The position numbers and the translations under genes were made by a program. From positions 77,606,002 to 77,670,001 of the forward strand of contig OX439039.1 of assembly GCA_949317995.1 (NCBI GenBank): a stretch of DNA of 64,000 nt, written 5' to 3'. Numbering within the stretch: position 1 is the first letter of the stretch; each line of letters starts with the position of its first letter. Under the pieces are notes generated by a model. The model made no database searches. It saw nothing but the letters and a program-made list of their open reading frames with translations, and was not told where the DNA came from. The DNA comes from Acholoe squamosa (lineage: Eukaryota; Annelida; Polychaeta; Phyllodocida; Polynoidae). Below are positions 22,660 through 34,854 of this stretch, one piece after another.

Positions 22660-23612
22660 ATATCGTCAACATTGACCGTGTGTGTATTTAGCTGTCTCAA
22701 AGTCCCCAGCATTGACTCTCTTTATGTATTTAACTATCTCAATCTCCCCGATTTTGACTCTGTGTGTATTTAGCTCCCCCAATATCCCCATATTTTCCGC
22801 CTCTGTATATCTAGGTCCCTCAATCACCCCAGCATTTACCCTCTCTATGTATCTAGCTGCCTCAGTCTGGCAGCATTGACTGGCTGTGTGTGTTTTTAGC
22901 TGCCTCAGTCTGCCAGCATTGACTGTCTGTGTGTGTATTTAGCTGCCTCAGTCTGCCAGCATTGACTGGCTGTGTGTGTATTTAGCTGCCTCAGTCTGCC
23001 AGCATTGACTGGCTGTGTGTGTATTTAGCTGCCTCAGTCTCCCAGCATTGACTGGCTGTGTGTGTATTTAGCTGCCTCAGTCTGGCAGCATTGACTGTCT
23101 GTTTGTGTATTTAGCTGCCTCAGTCTGGCAGCATTGACTGGCTGTGTGTGTATCTAGCTGCCTCAGTCTGGCAGCATTGACTGTCTGTGTGTGTATCTAG
23201 CTGCCTCAGTCTGGCAGCATTGACTGTCTGTGTGTGTATCTAGCTGCCTCAGTCTGGCAGCATTGACTGTCTGTGTGTGTATCTAGCTGCCTCAGTCTGG
23301 CAGCATTGACTGTCTGTGTGTGTATCTAGCTGCCTCAGTCTGGCAGCATTGACTGGCTGTGTGTGTATTTAGCTGCCTGAGTCTGGCAGCATTGACTGTC
23401 TGTTTGTGTATTTAGCTGCCTCAGTCTGGCAGCATTGACTGGCTGTGTGTGTATCTAGCTGCGTCAGTCTGCCAGCATTGACTGTCTGTGTGTGTATCTA
23501 GCTGCGTCAGTCTCCCAGCATTGATTGTCTGTGTGTGTATTTAGCTGCCTCAGTCTCCCAGCATTGACTGACTCTGTGTGTATCTAGCTGCCTCAGTCTG
23601 CCAGCATCTCTG
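22660..23612. repeat. 43-bp minisatellite (CAGCATTGACTGTCTGTGTG)
   Basis: From 22853 the 43-bp unit (AGCTGCCTCAGTCTGGCAGC then ATTGACTGTCTGTGTGTGTA then TCT) repeats about 17 times with CTGG/CTGC/CTCC variants. Older, shorter units precede it from about 22660. Confidence 0.92.
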
Positions 23613-23614
23613 AT

Positions 23615-24955
23615 CTAAGATAAGTGCCACACCTGAGCTAAGGTTGGCTCACGTTAACATGCTGACCAATGGGTTGTACTGGGTTTCCCAGGTGTAATAA
23701 CAGAACACACCTGCTCTTTACTCACAGTGTGTGCAGACAAGCAGAAAGGGGCCTCATGGGGGAGCCCAGTGGGTATCCTTTGTGCTTGGGTCCTCACATA
23801 TTCTATGGACGGCAGGGGTTGGTAACTACAGGCCTTTATTGAGGCCAATGATGGGAAATGGCCCCTTTGGAATTGGGCACTAACCCTGTGAGAATCAGGT
23901 CTGGACTTAATCTTTTGTCAAAATTGGTAAACATCATGGATAAATACAGCCTTGGGAAACCTAGTGCCTAAGGCTGTATCGTGTGGCATGATGCACCAAT
24001 GAAGTGCTGACATTTAGATTTGCCAGCACTGCACTGGTGCATCATGCCGAGAGCGGACCATGAATCTGGCCACGCTTATAACTTACTAATGACAAGTAAT
24101 GTCCGTTTGATAATATGACATTAACCATAATGGATGGACAAAGACTCACAATGGCCATTCATGACTGACTTCTTCTTCACGAGTGAGACGTAGGCCGTGT
24201 TTCAGTAGCCAGAGTCGAGTGAACCATAGGCTATGAGGGAAGAACCGGGCCTTGAATTCAGGTCACCCATGGTTTTATGGAATCATAGGCAATGTGGTAC
24301 GCGGTAGAATTGTTTCATGTTCACGAGGTTTAAGTTCAGAATCGTGTAATCCTAGAGCTTATTTCCTAATATTCTACCACTTTGGTTGTTCAAATTGTAA
24401 CGGAAGAATCCCTCTTTACAACGACAATGGCTGTCTGGAATCAATTGCACAACAAAGCAAATTGTCAATTGTTCAGCAATTTACCTAAATTAGCAATTAT
24501 GTAAGCCTCTCCAATGGTACTTCCATAGATCTACGTGCACTTTGCCCATTCCCCCTGTCCATCATACTGACTTTGTCAAGCCCTAGCATATTGGGAAATT
24601 GCCTCCTGGCATCACAGCAACTTCATGTTGACTGCGTCTGAAGGGGTTTCACCCTGACCCTGATTCCAGACATTCTAGACAGAGCAAATATTTACTGCCT
24701 CTGCTACATGGGGGAGTTGGGGTGTTTAAGAATGTACCAGGAGAAATATGAGACTTTCTATTCTACAACAATAAACAGTCAATTGTTAATTCCCCAAGTG
24801 GAGCACAATGTATCAATTTATCATGCAGCCTTGACGTCATGATGCATAAATGCATGAAAGGCGAGTCTGTTTTACATTCAGCCATAAAACCAACCATGCA
24901 AGCCAAACCAATGATGCATCATAATTGCGTCCCCTCTGACCAGATTGCCACCTTC
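23615..24955. other. No gene recognised; fold-back repeat fragments
   Basis: Fragments of the GATGCAT family occur at 23978-24050 (CATGATGCACCAATGAAGTG with its inverse) and 24830-24915. The rest is unique-looking. Confidence 0.4.
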
Positions 24956-24960
24956 CTCTA

Positions 24961-25361
24961 GCATAGCCACACTGATCCCGTTCCCCACAGTGTTACGGCC
25001 TCAATGGGATCAGTCCTTGATGCTACAGCTACTTGATCTCAGGGATGTCAACACAACAAAACTGCCGATTCACAGCCAACTGACAGCCGTCAGTCACTAA
25101 TGGACTGCGTATCATTAGCCCTTTAATTGTTTCTAGTTCTATTAGAGCTTGGAGTATGATTATTTGGTTCACTATTCTTCCCTAATTGCTTTAATCCAAC
25201 TCTGACTCCAGCCACCAGCCGGCCGCCATCACTGCATGTGAAGTCATGACCTCATGACCTAATTGGAGTTGAAAACGAGGCTGGCTCAGATCAAGTGGCT
25301 GTAGCGTCAAGGACTGATCCCATGATCCACGCTATTGGAAACGGGATCAGTGTGGCTATGC
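24961..25361. mobile_element. 401-bp MITE with ~75-bp terminal inverted repeats
   Basis: The left arm GCATAGCCACACTGATCCCG is matched by CGGGATCAGTGTGGCTATGC at the right end. Pairing continues through GGGATCAGTCCTTGA and AAGTGGCTGTAGCGTC-like blocks. TA lies on both sides (24959-24960 and 25362-25363), consistent with a Tc1/mariner-type duplication. No transposase. Confidence 0.8.
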
Positions 25362-25364
25362 TAC

Positions 25365-25920
25365 AGGCACGTGATTTGTGTTCTGAGAGCTGTAATTGCA
25401 GTCCTGCCTCGAGAAGGTACATCAGGAATAGCCATGACTACTAAATTGCTCTCAGGGCTTTATAGTTGTGATTTTGTTTTCAAGGATTCTTTATGATTTT
25501 GTTTGTTGTCAAGGATTCTTTAAATATGATTTTGTTTCTTCCAAAGATTCTTTATGATTTTGTTTGTTGCATATAGGCCGAGGAGAGGAGGCAGTGTGCT
25601 GAGTTCGGTGATGTAGGGGGGGCCTGGTGGATCACTCTCTCCATGGTGCAGTGGGGGAGTATTAAAGGGGGATAGGAAGGGGGGTAGTCTATTGATACCC
25701 TTGTCATTTGGATATTGGCGCCGACTGGCGGCACCGCTGGTTACTAAATAAGCCTCCTTACGTCGTCCACGCCCTCTAGCGGAGGGGTAATCTCCGCAAT
25801 TCGCTCATTTCTTGGCTACCACGGAAGTCTAATCAATCCCCGAACCGTTCTAAAGACGTCATCGGTAACCTAGTTCAGGTTAATTATAGATGACAAGGGT
25901 TGGTTATTTTTAGACACATC
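25365..25920. other. No gene recognised
   Basis: TTTATGATTTTGTTTG-like short repeats occur at 25465-25570. A GC-richer stretch follows from about 25720. Confidence 0.4.
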
Positions 25921-25934
25921 TCATGACATTGACG

Positions 25935-26000
25935 GATAAAGGGCCTTCCGGTAGACGCCGTTCCGGCCGCTGGTGCATTGTGGGTCGTTTTTCGAAAGCA
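25935..26000. promoter_or_regulatory. Promoter-like patch: ETS sites and GCATTGTGGGT
   Basis: CTTCCGG (25947), TTCCGGCCGC (25965) and GCATTGTGGGTCG (25976) lie within about 45 bp of CpG-rich sequence. CCGGAA is the ETS core, and ACCCACAATGC resembles the SBF/ZNF143-type motif of animal housekeeping promoters. No gene was identified on either side. Confidence 0.3.
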
Positions 26001-26004
26001 GGGG

Positions 26005-27035
26005 ACTCTGGGTATTTGCACATGGGTGTGCACAGGTAGAGTTGCGTGTTTATTTGAATGTGAGGCATATAACGTTAAAGGGGGCGGGGGTGCCTGCAGT
26101 TTAAGTTGCTAATAATGCTAAGAGAGTAGTCATTTCTTTTTAATAAGCGGGTTGGTGTACTTTCACATGCGTACACCAAAAGTTTTTTTTTTCTGAAATT
26201 TGTCAGTTCCCCTTTTTATTAGTACCACACAAGTTGTTTTTTTCTCTAAAAAGGGGTGAAATCCCCATAAAATATTTTTACCCCCCCTCCCCAAATATAT
26301 ACCACCCCCCCCCCACTTTCAAAATGGTGGTGTGGGGGGTTGGGGTGTTGGATAATTGTAACATCTCCTCACCCACCAACTCGCTGAGAAATATTTCCCT
26401 ACATTTGACCAATAAGAGCAGGGGTCACATTGGGTAGATTTTGTACCAATCAAATGATGGCCTACATTCTCTGCAGAACAGCAGCCATTGGGATGGCTAA
26501 TATCAGTGCTAATCTCGCCAGTACAAGATTAGGCTAAGTAGACATGTAAAGGTCGCGCCCAATGCACAATATGGATTTCCATGCAGCTGGTTGCCGTGAT
26601 TCCCACGTGTACACTGGCACAAGCATATCTCGTGAGATCTCATACTCTCGCTGGTTGCCCGGGAGTCATACATTGTGTGATATTTGCTTAATCTTGCGAG
26701 ACAGGTGGCAACATGGACATGACAAAAATAGCCCTTTTCTTGGTGAATGGTGAGTGAAGACGAAGTTACACTCGCACCTAGCGCCATATTATGGCACTAG
26801 TAACCACTAGAAGAACCCTGAACTTTTCACTCTGCAAGCTTCAGATTTAAAAAAAAAAATCAACTTATGCTTGAAGAGCACTTCGCCTTGCTGCTTCCTA
26901 CATGCACGCTGATACCCTGATACCTCAGGGCACCAGAGTAAGATGCAGTGTGTTCTTGCACAGATTGTAACACATTGAATGTGAACGTTGTTTAACTCAC
27001 ACCCCACCTAATTCAGCAGTATTGTTTGTCCTTAT
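26005..27035. other. No gene recognised
   Basis: Includes C- and G-rich tracts at 26280-26345. Open frames at 26509-26787 have no recognisable domain. Confidence 0.4.
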
Positions 27036-27044
27036 ACTTCCAGC

Positions 27045-27110
27045 ATTATGCCAACAAATAGGCACTCATGATGCACTTCTGCACCAGCGGCCCTTAAAGG
27101 GTTTAACTAA
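27045..27110. repeat. GATGCAT fold-back repeat fragment
   Basis: GCACTCATGATGCACTTCTG and CGGCCCTTAAAGGGTTTAA match the right part of the family. Confidence 0.4.
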
Positions 27111-27114
27111 TATG

Positions 27115-27905
27115 ACTGGTCCCTAACGAGATGCTTAGCACTAGACCCCAGCCTCTTGCGCTCTGTGAGTTACCAACAAAGGGGGACAGGAACCACACCC
27201 ACATCAAGCAACCCCAGTCAACCTCGACCCGCGTCTACCCTACTAGTGGATGGGCTGGGAACAAACAGACTTTCCACTTGATGTTTTTTCCCAGTTTATT
27301 ATGCAATTAACCCCTTTGATCTGAAAAAAAAATGAATAAGAAGCAGCATGTGCTTTGGGCTGTGTGCTGGGTGACCAGTGTGCAATGCATAAATTTGTGC
27401 CATCATAATGACGCAAATATCAACAGGGCAAGGTCCAGGCTGTAATTTGCCGGGCTTGGAGGATCGAGCGCCCTCCCAGCCCCTTTGTATGGCGTCATGT
27501 AGACACATGTAAGTGGGCGCCAGTTGGTCGGGCAGACATCCAGGGGCCATTAGCCTTCTACACGGTACCAGCCACAGCTTATCAATCACCCCCTCCCCCC
27601 AGTCAACTCTACATCAACCCCCCTTTTCCATATCCCTTCCAAACAGTCAGCCTACTACCAGAAAACCCCGCCTATTATGGACGCCAATTATAAGTGGGGC
27701 TACCATTGCTTGATCTGGTACCTGGAGAAATAAGTTCTGATAACAGCCAGTATGTTGGGGACCAGTTGTTATGTAATATACCCAAAATGTTCTGGATTGT
27801 ATTGAGGGAATTATTTGATTAATTGATGATGCATCCTGCTTCTGCTCTATAAGAAGCAGCTTATTTCAGAGGTATGCAGTGGCCTATAATAGTGTTGGCC
27901 TTCAC
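27115..27905. other. No gene recognised
   Basis: Unique-looking sequence with short open frames only. Confidence 0.4.
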
Positions 27906-27907
27906 TT

Positions 27908-28073
27908 GGGAGTGTGGCTTAAGTGCTGGTTCCAATGACGTCGGTCGGGTGAACTTTTGCTCATTCGACGATTCTATGCTGCTCTTTCTATACATTGGCT
28001 ATATAAAAAAAAAATTGTCGGCTTTTCAAAAATTCATCTAACCAATGGCAGTGGAATCAGCCCTTTATGCTTG
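27908..28073. mobile_element. Diverged relative of the 20553-20762 MITE
   Basis: GTGCTGGTTCCAATGACGTC at the left and GGCAGTGGAATCAGCCC at the right are imperfect inverted repeats that resemble the ends at 20553-20762. Confidence 0.4.
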
Positions 28074-28276
28074 CGGTTTTGACACAGTGCTGAAAATCAA
28101 ATTGCAATATTAAGCTGCGGCTAAAGTTAGTTGTGTGGCTTATACACAGGGTTTTACAGTATGACTATAACAGGGCCCATGCAGTGACTTACACCATGTG
28201 TTGTGTCAGCTGGCCGCCATCTGCTGTGTACATGAGTTCTACATACCATGTAGTAGTAGTACCACTAGTAATCCAT

Positions 28277-28406
28277 CTGGAGGCCATTTCTGAACAGCCT
28301 ACGACTACACCCTTCAAGTCTTACCAAAATCCCCATAGGAATAGCATTGGCATTTTGTAGTCGTAGGGCTGTGAGTGATCACAGTACATTAAGAAATTGC
28401 CACCTG
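28277..28406. mobile_element. MITE of the GGCCATTTCTTAA family, copy B
   Basis: CTGGAGGCCATTTCTGAACA with CTACGACTAC at the left and GTACATTAAGAAATTGCCACC at the right (only the last 20 bases considered) form the inverted ends. Confidence 0.6.
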
Positions 28407-28409
28407 GTA

Positions 28410-29135
28410 CCTGCCACTATATACACATTCTCACTGGTGTGGCCAACATTTTACCAAAGAGAGAAAGAAAAAGACTTGATCCTTAGGGCTGTATGATATG
28501 TCCAGCTATAGGAATAGCCTCTACATGGTAATTATACATACCTAGAATGCTAGCTACTTGATGTTTTAGCACGTAATTAGATGTTGGCAGAGCTGAATTA
28601 GCGAAATATTAGCTGAGTACACAAAACTTTGGCAAGATTAGTGAGCATTGATCAGGCATTGTAGCTGGTGCACCCCCACTGCTACCTGCATGCTGCTCTC
28701 CCCTAGCAGCCCCCATCTGATGCTACCTCCCGCCGCTTTAAGAGAACTCCCAGAGTCATAGCGACCCCATGCAAGGCTTTCAACCTCCCTGAATTATGAC
28801 GTAGGTCCATTCCCCTGCTTAATAGGCCATTATACGATGTGTATACACATTAGTTCTTGTGTGTTCCCAAAATGGGTCATCATTTCAGAGGGGTAGTCAG
28901 CATCAAACTTGTATGATATAAATTGATGACATTTTTCATAGATTTCATTTGCATCTCCCTCGCTGATATGATCCTTAAAAGGATATGATTGTAAGGGTCA
29001 TAGCATTGGTACTGTTTAGTTTGCAGGCTTTTGTCTATGATATCTCTCCATCTATGTTCAGAAGGCAGGTTAATAGGCACTGGTTGTAAGGATTTTATAT
29101 ACTACTAGGCCCCTGCTAAAGTGCAAGAAGTATAC
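28410..29135. other. No gene recognised
   Basis: AT-rich DNA without a supported feature. Confidence 0.4.
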
Positions 29136-29139
29136 AGTA

Positions 29140-29705
29140 GGGTAATTTGCATCAGGTCATTGTACTGTTAGAGTATAAGAAGTATAGAGAAATGTAGACA
29201 TGCAGAAGGCCCTGTCAGATCGTAATAAGTATAGAGAAATGTAGACATGCACCAGACCTCTGTCACAGTGCAAGAAGTATAGGGAAATTTAGACTTGCCC
29301 CAGGCCTCTGTCAGAGTGTAAGAAGTAGAGAGAAATGAAGACATGCACCAGGCCCCTGTCAGAGTTATTAGTAGTAGAGAGAAATGTAGACTTGCACCAG
29401 GCCCCTGTCAGAATGTACATAGTATAGGGAAATGTAAATATGTGCCAGGCCTCTGTCATAGTGTGAGAAGTATAGGAAAATGTAGACATGCACCAGGCCT
29501 CTGATACAGTGTAAGTAGTATAGAGAAATGTAGACTTGCACCAGGCCCACATCAGATTGTAAGAAGTATAGAGAAATGTAAACATGCACCAGGCCCCTGT
29601 CACAGTGTAAGGAATATAAAAGGAATGTAGACATGCACCAGGCCCTTTAGTGTCAGAGTGTAAGAAGTATAGAAAAATGTAGACATTTACCGGGCCCCTG
29701 AAGGT
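29140..29705 (-). repeat. 48-bp minisatellite, copy in inverse orientation
   Basis: Units GAAATGTAGACATGCACC, AGGCCCCTGTCAGAGTGT and AAGAAGTATAGA recur about eleven times. They are the reverse complement of the array at 45950-47680. Since 48 is divisible by three, open frames are repeat artefacts. Confidence 0.92.
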
Positions 29706-29709
29706 TCAT

Positions 29710-30115
29710 AAAGTCCATAACCATGCACCTTACTACCAGTAGCATCTGACTGCATGCCCAATTAGTTATCACATTAAAGTTGCCCACTTCACAGCAAAGC
29801 CCTCAACAGGAGCAACACAATGCCTATCCCAGGACTGCCATCATGTCAAAGACCAAAGACTGGCAAAGTGACTCAAATCATTATGAGGCCCTTGAATGGT
29901 TAATTTCATAATTAGAGAATAGACAACGATCTTCTTCACATGGAGACTGTCTGTTGTCCTATAATGCACGAATGCAAGATGTCAAGATGGAGTTGTCTAT
30001 TGTCTTTATAAAACGTTTTACATTTCATTCCAATCAATCAAGTACCCAATCAAGGTATATCTAGAGGAATTAAGGGTACCTGACTGGTTTACAACTATAG
30101 TGACCTTGCTCAGCC
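29710..30115. other. No gene recognised
   Basis: Unique-looking sequence. Confidence 0.4.
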
Positions 30116-30124
30116 GTGCACTGT

Positions 30125-30400
30125 ATTCCTATAATGCACTCAAGGTCACTTCTATTGTGCAGCAGAGCACTGCCAGCTGTTTTATAAAGGATAATAGTGC
30201 ATCAATGCATCGTGCTCTTTGCAGCCCAGGGCCTATGCTGTAGACTCCAGGACTGCATTCATGCATCATACTAGCCGTGTGGGATTGGTACAGTCCTGGA
30301 GGGTCGGTACGATGCACAACTTTCGCCATCACCAGCAACCGTATCTGTGCATCATGCAGAACAATGGAGATAATTCACTAATGCCTAGTCATGGTTAATG
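30125..30400. repeat. GATGCAT fold-back repeat, copy 3
   Basis: GTGCATCAATGCATCGTGC, AGGACTGCATTCATGCATCA and GTGCATCATGCAG motifs match other copies. Confidence 0.5.
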
Positions 30401-30404
30401 GGTT

Positions 30405-31125
30405 AAGGTTCTGGACCAGGTGTGCTGGAAGTAAAGATCATGACACACATCATATTGGGTACCCTTCTGGGAAGAGCACCATGTGTTTCCTTGTGTAACA
30501 GGTATTACTCACGAAATTGGCCAAAGTCTGGCAAAAAAAGGTAAGTCCAGCAAAAGGTCAGTAAGCGGACATACGGCTCATGCATAACAAAATATCAATA
30601 GTAACAATCTTTGATTTAATCCAAAGCCTAATCTATTTGTGCAAAGAGTGAGTGATGAAATTCGTTATTAAGTCTTGCACCACTTTATTTTAATTCTAAG
30701 CACCGCAGGAACAAAAGGCAGTGATGCGTGGGATGAAAGCATTTTGGCCAAGTTTAAGAGAATCAACCAACAGCTTAATTTCACCAGGAGTGACGTTTCA
30801 GGAGTGTATCAATCCCAAAAGGTCTTCATGATGCTTAAATTCAGCTCAGTTGAATTACCAAACCTAATTGCGACCTGTATTGCAAAATGCAACCTTTATG
30901 CAGAATCCGGCCTTTAATGAGTTTGACTCCTTATCAATCGCCTTATCAGAGGATACATCTAGCCGGAGACAACGGAATCATTGTATAACGGTCCTAAGAG
31001 CCTTTCTGCGATAATGAGCAGCAGAAGTCAATTGCATTGCAAATACATTAATAAAAATGGTCATAATTGTATTGCACCATTTGGATATCTCTCTTGTTGT
31101 ATCTCCAGTTAAAGACATGACAATG
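30405..31125. other. No gene recognised
   Basis: An 80-codon plus-strand frame at 30675-30917 has no recognised motif. The rest is AT-rich. Confidence 0.4.
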
Positions 31126-31134
31126 CCCCCAGAG

Positions 31135-31345
31135 GACTAGGCATGATGCATGATACATGAATGCATCACTGATAGGTTTATTATCAGGGCTACCATTGTC
31201 GTCATGATGCACCAATGCGGCCACTGTTGGTGCATCATGTTGGCCTTTCAGGAGTTAAGCACCTCTCTAGGGCCAACATGACGCACCAAAAATAGCTTTT
31301 GCGAGTTACTCACCAGTGCTTCATTAATGCATCGTGGCAACCAAA
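31135..31345. repeat. GATGCAT fold-back repeat, copy 4
   Basis: CATGATGCACCAATGCGGCC with GGTGCATCATGTTGGCC and TTGCGAGTTACTCACCAG gives the family's internal hairpins. Confidence 0.6.
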
Positions 31346-31769
31346 GAGTGAAGGGCTTTGAAGCGCCTCTAAAAGCACTTAGTTTTTGGGTGAGAGCAGC
31401 ATCTCCATTGTCACCCCCTCTCCTTTCCACCATTCAAAGTGGTCGCCTTACAAAGGCCCAACAATTAGCAGACCTTTCTATTTTTGTTTTTTGTAGCTTG
31501 TTTGTTTGGATTATTGGAGAGGGAGGGTTCAAAAATGGACGTTACTATATTCATCTGAACGTCTATGATTGGTCGCTGGGAAGCCTTGCATCTGTAGAAT
31601 CAATTACATTGTGTCTATAAATAGCCGGCTCTGCGGATGTTGGAAGTGCTATCGACGCGCTTGTCGATATATGTGCCGTCTGTGTCTTTTATGATGAAAA
31701 TGTAACGATTTGCTGCCAGCTGCACGGGGTGGACTGCTGCCACCGGGCTCTGACAATACACACTGGCAT

Positions 31770-31890
31770 TGCATTGAGGTGCCACAAGCCCATGTCTCTG
31801 CAACTACGTGGTAATACACTTAGAGCTTGTGCCACAAGCCCATGTATCTGCAGTGCTTGGTATTGTGACACATTTATACAGGCATTGTCT
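31770..31890. repeat. 52-bp minisatellite, left part before the MITE
   Basis: Two diverged units with GCCACAAGCCCATGTCTCTG. The array is interrupted by the MITE at 31891-32157. Confidence 0.7.
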
Positions 31891-32157
31891 CTGGAGGCCA
31901 TTTCTTAACACACTATGACTACTGCCCTTTAAATCGTAGTGAGAACCTAATAATTTGGCCATAACAGCACCATGAACTAGTAGTCCCTAATGTCTGCACC
32001 AGTACGACTGCCCTACTAAACCTTATGCAATTACTGCATAGCTGCTAATTGTAGTGAGCAGTCGTAGGGCAGTTCCTACGATAGCCTGGCTTGTTCTTGG
32101 CATTTTTAAATCGTAGTAGCTGTGTACAGTCTTAGTACATTGAGAAATGGCCTCCAG
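31891..32157. mobile_element. MITE of the GGCCATTTCTTAA family, copy C, inside the 52-bp array
   Basis: CTGGAGGCCATTTCTTAACA and TTGAGAAATGGCCTCCAG are near-perfect inverted ends, with ATCGTAGT motifs inside. 267 bp, no coding sequence. It splits the 52-bp minisatellite. Confidence 0.8.
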
Positions 32158-32159
32158 CA

Positions 32160-34245
32160 GTCCTAAGAATGGTATTACACATTTAAACATTGTACCACAA
32201 GCCTATGTCTCTGCAGCCCTCTTTATGTTAGTACATTTGATAATAGGTATTGTGCCAACCAGTCCATGTCTCTGCAGACCCCAGTATGGTAATACATAGG
32301 AATTATGCCAACAGCCCATGTCTCTGTAGACCCTAGTTTGGTAATACATAGGACTTGTCCCAACAGCCCATGTCTCTGCAGTCCAAGGTATGGTATTACA
32401 CATAGGCATTGTGCTACAAGCCCATGTCTCTGCAGTCTTCAGTATGGTATTACACATAGGTATTGTGCTACAAGCCCATGTCTCTGCAGTCTTCAGTATG
32501 GTAGTCAATAGGCATTGTGCTACAAGCCCATGTCTCTGCAGTCTTCAGTATGGTAGTCCATAGGCATTGTGCTACAAGCCCATGTCTCTGCAGTCTTCAG
32601 TATGGTAGTCCATAGGCATTGTGCTACAAGCCCATGTCTCTGCAGTCTTCAGTATAGTAATCCATAGGCATTGTGCTACAAGCCCATGTCTCTGTAGTCT
32701 TCAGTATAGTAATCCATAGGCATTGTGCTACAAGCCCATGTCTCTGCAGTCTTCAGTATGGTAATCCATAGGCATTGTGCTACAAGCCCATGTCTTTGTA
32801 GTCTTCAGTATGGTAGTCCATAGGCATTGTGCTACAAGCCCATGTCTTTGTAGTCTTCAGTATGGTAGTCCATAGGCATTGTGCTACAAGCCCATGTCTC
32901 TGCAGTCTTCAGTATGGTAGTCCATAGGCATTGTGCTACAAGCCCATGTCTCTGCAGTCTTCAGTATAGTAATCCATAGGCATTGTGCTACAAGCCCATG
33001 TCTCTGTAGTCTTCAGTATGGTAGTCCATAGGCATTGTGCTACAAGCCCATGTCTATGCAGTCTTCAGTATGGTAGTCCATAGGCATTGTGCTACAAGCC
33101 CATGTCTATGCAGTCTTCAGTATGGTAGTCCATAGGCATTGTGCTACAAGCCCATGTCTCTGTAGTCTTCAGTATGGTAGTCCATAGGCATTGTGCTACA
33201 AGCCCATGTCTATGCAGTCTTCAGTATGGTAGTCCATAGGCATTGTGCTACAAGCCCATGTCTCTGCAGTCTTCAGTATGGTAATCCATAGGCATTGTGC
33301 TACAAGCCCATCTCTATGCAGTCTTCAGTATGGTAATCCATAGGCATTGTGCTACAAGCCCATGTCTATGCAGTCTTCGGTATGGTAGTCCATAGGCATT
33401 GTGCTACAAGCCCATTTCTATGCAGTCTTCGGTATGGTAGTCCGTAGGCATTGTGCTACAAGCCCATGTCTATGCAGTCTTCGGTATGGTAGTCCGTAGG
33501 CATTGTGCTACAAGCCCATGTCTATGCAGTCTTCGGTATGGTAGTCCATAGGCATTGTGCTACAAGCCCATTTCTATGCAGTCTTCGGTATGGTAGTCCA
33601 TAGGCAATGTGCTACAAGCCCATTTCTATGCAGTCTTCGGTATGGTAGTCCGTAGGCATTGTGCTACAAGCCCATGTCTATGCAGTCTTCAGTATGGTAG
33701 TCCGTAGGCATTGTGCTACAAGCCCATGTCTATGCAGTCTTCAGTATGGTAGTCCGTAGGCATTGTGCTACAAGCCCATATCTATGCAGTCTTCAGTATG
33801 GTAGTCCGTAGGCATTGTGCTACAAGCCCATGTCTATGCAGTCTTCAGTATGGTAGTCCATAGGCATTGTGCTACAAGCCCATGTCTCTGCAGTCTTCAG
33901 TATGGTAGTCCATAGGCATTGTGCTACAAGCCCATGTCTCTGCAGTCTTCAGTATAGTAATCCATAGGCATTGTGCTACAAGCCCAAGTCTCTGCAGTCT
34001 TCAGTATGGTAGTCAATAGGCATTGTGCTACAAGCCCATGTCTCTGCAGTCTTTAGTATGGTATTACACATAGGCATTGTGCTACAAGCCCAAGTCTCTG
34101 CAGTCTTCAGTATGGTAGTCAATAGGCATTGTGCTACAAGCCCATGTCTCTGCAGTCTTTAGTATGGTATTACACATAGGCATTGTGCTACAAGCCCATG
34201 TCTCTGCAGTCCAAGTATGGTATTGCACATAGGCATCATGCTTCA
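32160..34245. repeat. 52-bp minisatellite, about 40 copies
   Basis: Unit: CTACAAGCCCATGTCTCTGC, AGTCTTCAGTATGGTAGTCC, ATAGGCATTGTG. Copies in the middle are nearly identical, and variants (TCTATGCAG, TTCGGTATGG, GTCCGTAGG) cluster in neighbouring copies. Edge units are more diverged. Confidence 0.97.
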
Positions 34246-34259
34246 AGTCCCAGCCACCA

Positions 34260-34850
34260 TTACCCCCCCCCTCCTCTCCTATTGTAATACACTCAGTTGT
34301 CAGATGTAGGTTGCACCCAACTAAAAGTATCATTGCTTTGTGCTTGATTGTGTCGGTTCATCAGTCCATTGACAGTCGGTCAAAAACCAGGCTAGTGGAA
34401 AATCCCTATGTGTTTTCTCTGTGGTACAATACACACTGGAGTTCATTTCAGACAGGCCTACGAAAAGTCCTGTTCAGCAAAGGCACCCAGGCTTCAGCCA
34501 AAGTTCCTACACATACCCTCTTATAATTCCCCAATATGATCGGGAGGGTCTCAAATCGTGGTAAGAAATGTCCTCCATGGATACATTGCATATAAACATC
34601 TCAATTATCTCACCAAAGTTGAGGGATGTTTAATGCGCGCAGAAATTGCTGAAGGCAGTTTCCGGCAGATATCATTGACAAAAGTTATTACATGGGTACC
34701 CTCTGCCCCCGAGACGTCCGCAGTGAATAGTTGTAGTTATTTCATTGATTGATGATTAATCCGGCTATGTCGGTGTACAATAGTGCATTGAACTGTTGAC
34801 AATCTATATCTGAATATATGTTGACTTATGATCTATGCAAACATTATCGA
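34260..34850. other. No gene recognised
   Basis: A TCAAATCGTGGTAAGAAATGTCCTCC end (34550-34575; only the core AGAAATGTCCTCC considered) suggests a fragment of the GGCCATTTCTTAA family. Confidence 0.35.
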
Positions 34851-34854
34851 TATC

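Noticed and set aside
32160..34245. Regular 52-bp repeats as a CRISPR array
   Set aside because: The whole unit is conserved with no unique spacers, the copies drift gradually, and the context is eukaryotic.
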